From Elusimicrobia bacterium RIFCSPHIGHO2_02_FULL_57_9 (GTDB taxonomy: Bacteria; Elusimicrobiota; Elusimicrobia; UBA1565; UBA9628): a stretch of 6,310 nucleotides of DNA. A program made the translations under genes and the position numbers. Location of the stretch: contig MGUO01000156.1 in the NCBI GenBank assembly GCA_001800015.1, positions 3,343-9,652 on the forward strand, written 5' to 3'. The notes beneath the pieces are model-generated. The model saw nothing but the letters and a program-made list of their open reading frames with translations, was not told where the DNA came from and did no database searches. This document shows positions 4,427 through 6,310 of this stretch, piece by piece. Position 1 is the stretch's first letter, and each line of letters opens with the position of its first letter.

Positions 4427-6188
4427 CCAGTTTCTCCTTTATTTCCTCTATTTCCTCGAATTTGACCTTCACTTCGGAGCGCGCAATAACTTTTAAAAGG
4501 TAGGGAGCCCGATTGCCCATGCCGATGTTCTTCGGGCCTCCCACGGCCAGCATCCTGCGGTGCACGACCATGCGATAGCGCACGATCAAGCCGGAAGTCG
4601 AAATCACGGTCTGTTCGATCTCTATATTATCGACGCGGTCCTTCCTGGAGGCAATCACGCCTACGACCATGAACTTACGGAAATCAATGGACGGCAGCTT
4701 TCTTTGATCAGCAAGGCGGGACCAAAGCCGCTTCCACAAATTTTTATCCAGTACCGTGAAAGTGACTCTTTGATCAGCTAAAGGCAGGGCAAGCCCGCTC
4801 CATTGCTGGCCCTGTAATTCATCCTCAGCGGCGGGAACGTTCTCCAGCGCAGGCGGCTTTGAAGCCCCGATCGGTACTGCGATCGGGACGGACTTGGCCG
4901 GCGCGGAGACAACGGGCGCCAGCGGCAAAGATGGGGACGGTCCGGTTAAGGTGGCGCGCGCCTGATTGCGCCTCAACGACTCTAAAAGGGCGGCCAGCTC
5001 ATCGCGAGAAAGCGAACCCTCCATGCCCACCAGGCGGTAATCTTCCAGCGATATGTCCCTTTCCTTCAACAGCTCGCGGATAGCCAGCCAAATCTGCTCC
5101 GCCGATAAATTCGCGCTTTGAAAAGCATCGCCGGAAAGACCCGAGGAAGCCGGCTTTGAGACGGAGAGCGTTTTGCAATTATTCACCACATTATCGTCGA
5201 AAAGCTCCACGCAGGCGATGGCCAGGCTTTGTTTCTGATCCGCGGGCACCGCAGCCGGGAAACTATATTCCCGCCTGTCCCCGGGATTAAGCAGCGGCAG
5301 GGCCAGAGGCGTTCCGGCCGCGGGCAACCCCCCCACGCTGAATTTAAGCGGGACAGCACTTTCGCTGGTGCTGCCCTGATTAGCCGCCACAATACGGAAA
5401 GGGATGCTTCCATCCGCAGCTGGGGGACCAGAAATTTCCAGGGTCGGCACGGCCAAATCCCGCGTCAAAGACACGCTGCGCATGGAAAAAGAGAACGGAA
5501 CCTGGCTTTGGGCGACCACGTTGCCGTTGACGTCCAATCCCTCAACCTTCCAGTAATAGAGCTGGCCCGATGTCAGCCGTTGCCGGGGGTCCGAGGGATT
5601 CTGGGGATAGCTTAAGGTCGTCTCGCCGCCCGCGGTATTTTGGGTGTAGAGGGAGTTATATAGGGAAACGTTATCCCCCACCGTCACGCGATAGTTTGAA
5701 GCGCCGCTGGAAATCCATTGGAAGGTGAGCGGGTTGTCGGAGAGGTTGGCAGCGCCGTTAGGAGGATAAATTAAAAGGATGTTGGGCGATGAAATAGTGA
5801 AGGCAACCGTCTGCTCCAAAGTGACGCCGTCCAGGCCGGCTCGGGCCTTAAGCGTATACACGCCCGGACCAACGTAGAATTGTGAAACAGGAACCCCGGA
5901 AAGCTGGCTGGCCGCATTGCCCGCGCTCCCGGGCACGGCATTGCCTACATGGCTAAAAACCTGCGCTCCCCCGGGAGAAAGGATCAGGAATTGGAAAACG
6001 ATTCGGTTGGCGCTGGCCGAGCCGTTGTTTATTCTCTGCTGCAGCACAATTTTCTCGTTATTGGTGAAACTGCCGCGCGCAGCTGCGCTTTGATCCAAAA
6101 CGGCCGCGCCTTGAGCGGTCAACAGACCCGCCGAAACCTGAAGCGGCCGCAATGCCAACGCCGCCGCCAGCCATAGCTTCACTCTCAT
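4419..6188 (-). CDS. Exported Ig-like protein with C-terminal PrcB-like domain
   Basis: A 589-residue protein. Residues 1-20 (MRVKLWLAAALALRPLQVSA) are a signal peptide. Residues about 28-133 form a beta-sandwich-like region (LQQRINNGSASANRIVFQFL; GPGVYTLKARAGLDG). Residues about 137-236 resemble a fibronectin-III/Ig-like module (IYPPNGAANLSDNPLTFQW; LYYWKVEGLDVNGNVV). Residues about 245-343 look CARDB-like (IPFRIVAANQGSTSESAVPL) and hold a cysteine pair, Cys326 and Cys338, possibly a disulfide. Residues about 360-410 are a charged helical segment, and 413-455 a Pro/Ala-rich linker. Residues about 460-575 resemble the PrcB C-terminal domain (TVLDKNLWKRLWSRL; IDFRKFMVVGVIASRKDRV; strand-rich end LIVRYRMVVHRR). 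PrcB was named for a protease-associated subunit; here the domain is probably a binding module. The ATG overlaps the upstream stop as ATGA, and the gene overlaps the FecR-domain gene by 8 bases. An extracytoplasmic scaffold is inferred; the exact function is unknown. Confidence 0.82.
   Translation of the reverse strand: MRVKLWLAAALALRPLQVSAGLLTAQGAAVLDQSAAARGSFTNNEKIVLQQRINNGSASANRIVFQFLILSPGGAQVFSHVGNAVPGSAGNAASQLSGVPVSQFYVGPGVYTLKARAGLDGVTLEQTVAFTISSPNILLIYPPNGAANLSDNPLTFQWISSGASNYRVTVGDNVSLYNSLYTQNTAGGETTLSYPQNPSDPRQRLTSGQLYYWKVEGLDVNGNVVAQSQVPFSFSMRSVSLTRDLAVPTLEISGPPAADGSIPFRIVAANQGSTSESAVPLKFSVGGLPAAGTPLALPLLNPGDRREYSFPAAVPADQKQSLAIACVELFDDNVVNNCKTLSVSKPASSGLSGDAFQSANLSAEQIWLAIRELLKERDISLEDYRLVGMEGSLSRDELAALLESLRRNQARATLTGPSPSLPLAPVVSAPAKSVPIAVPIGASKPPALENVPAAEDELQGQQWSGLALPLADQRVTFTVLDKNLWKRLWSRLADQRKLPSIDFRKFMVVGVIASRKDRVDNIEIEQTVISTSGLIVRYRMVVHRRMLAVGGPKNIGMGNRAPYLLKVIARSEVKVKFEEIEEIKEKLDE
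4434..4440 (-). promoter_or_regulatory. Strong Shine-Dalgarno for the FecR-domain gene
   Basis: Minus-strand AAAGGAG (4440-4434) lies 7 bases before the ATG at 4426, inside the last codons of the upstream gene. It confirms that start and shows that this organism uses canonical ribosome sites, which makes the lack of one before the barrel gene notable. Confidence 0.8.
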
Positions 6189-6310
6189 CGCACAACCGCC
6201 ACCTTTTTAACCACCTTGGCGGCCTGCGACTCGCTACCGCCTTTTACTTTGACCATCATAAGGTAAACGCCCGAAGCCACGGCCTGATTGCGGGAATTGG
6301 TCAAATCCCA
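6185..6310 (-). CDS. Protein with FlgD-like/T9SS type-A C-terminal tail (5' part outside window)
   Basis: The last 41 codons and TGA of a gene entering from the right edge. The peptide reads WDLTNSRNQAVASGVYLMMV, continues with KVKGGSESQAA and ends KVVKKVAVVR. This fits the W-D-x-x-N-x-x-G/N-x-x-V-A-S-G-V-Y-x-x-x-V pattern followed by a basic strand ending V-V-R, typical of FlgD-like Ig folds and type-A C-terminal sorting domains of large secreted proteins. Such tails direct or attach surface proteins in bacteria with a type IX-like secretion route; whether this organism has one is not shown here. The stop overlaps the next gene's ATG (ATGA), indicating one operon. Only the end is visible, so the main body and its function are unknown. 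Confidence 0.75.
   Translation of the reverse strand, partial: WDLTNSRNQAVASGVYLMMVKVKGGSESQAAKVVKKVAVVR

Noticed and set aside
4866..4887. Perfect 8-bp inverted repeat CCCGATCG/CGATCGGG with a 6-base loop, resembling the loop side of the 3526-3567 hairpin.
   Set aside because: It lies in the codons for a repetitive Pro/Ala/Val linker (SVPIAVPIG), which explains the near repeat. No second arm or T-run is present.

Overview
The window looks like a densely packed chromosomal segment of a Gram-negative, moderately GC-rich bacterium. Every gene appears to act at the cell envelope, and the minus-strand operon encodes secreted or outer-membrane proteins. A C-terminal FlgD-like / type-A sorting tail, a PrcB-like domain, a FecR-domain protein and an Ig-plus-barrel outer-membrane protein together recall poorly cultured phyla such as Elusimicrobiota or Omnitrophota. 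That assignment is an inference from style only; no taxonomic marker is present.

Left part (1-1642, plus strand): a tightly coupled operon. The tail of one MotB/OmpA-type protein (1-102) overlaps by one base the start of a second, complete MotB-like protein (102-758). That gene overlaps by four bases (GTGA) a gene for an exported TPR protein (755-1642). The two MotB-like proteins suggest a proton-driven stator with two different B subunits anchored to peptidoglycan. A MotA/ExbB-type partner would be expected upstream, outside the window. The TPR protein is a plausible periplasmic adaptor.

Right part (1630-6310, minus strand, reading right to left): the end of a protein with a FlgD-like/T9SS type-A C-terminal tail (6185-6310) overlaps by ATGA an exported Ig-like + PrcB-like protein (4419-6188). 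This overlaps by 8 bases a periplasmic FecR-domain protein (3707-4426). An outer-membrane beta-barrel protein with an N-terminal Ig-like domain follows (about 1630-3669, start uncertain). They look like one surface or secretion-related cassette. I cannot name the system.

The two operons converge and overlap by 13 bases at 1630-1642, with a perfect 9-bp hairpin just past the plus-strand stop. The most unusual feature is the stretch 3526-3643, between the FecR gene and the mature part of the barrel protein. It folds on paper into a compact three-way junction followed by a long hairpin and a U-rich run on the minus strand, yet it is also an open frame fused to the barrel protein's signal peptide. 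It could be a structured leader/attenuator or a palindromic repeat element inserted in frame. There is no gene-free stretch longer than 300 bases.
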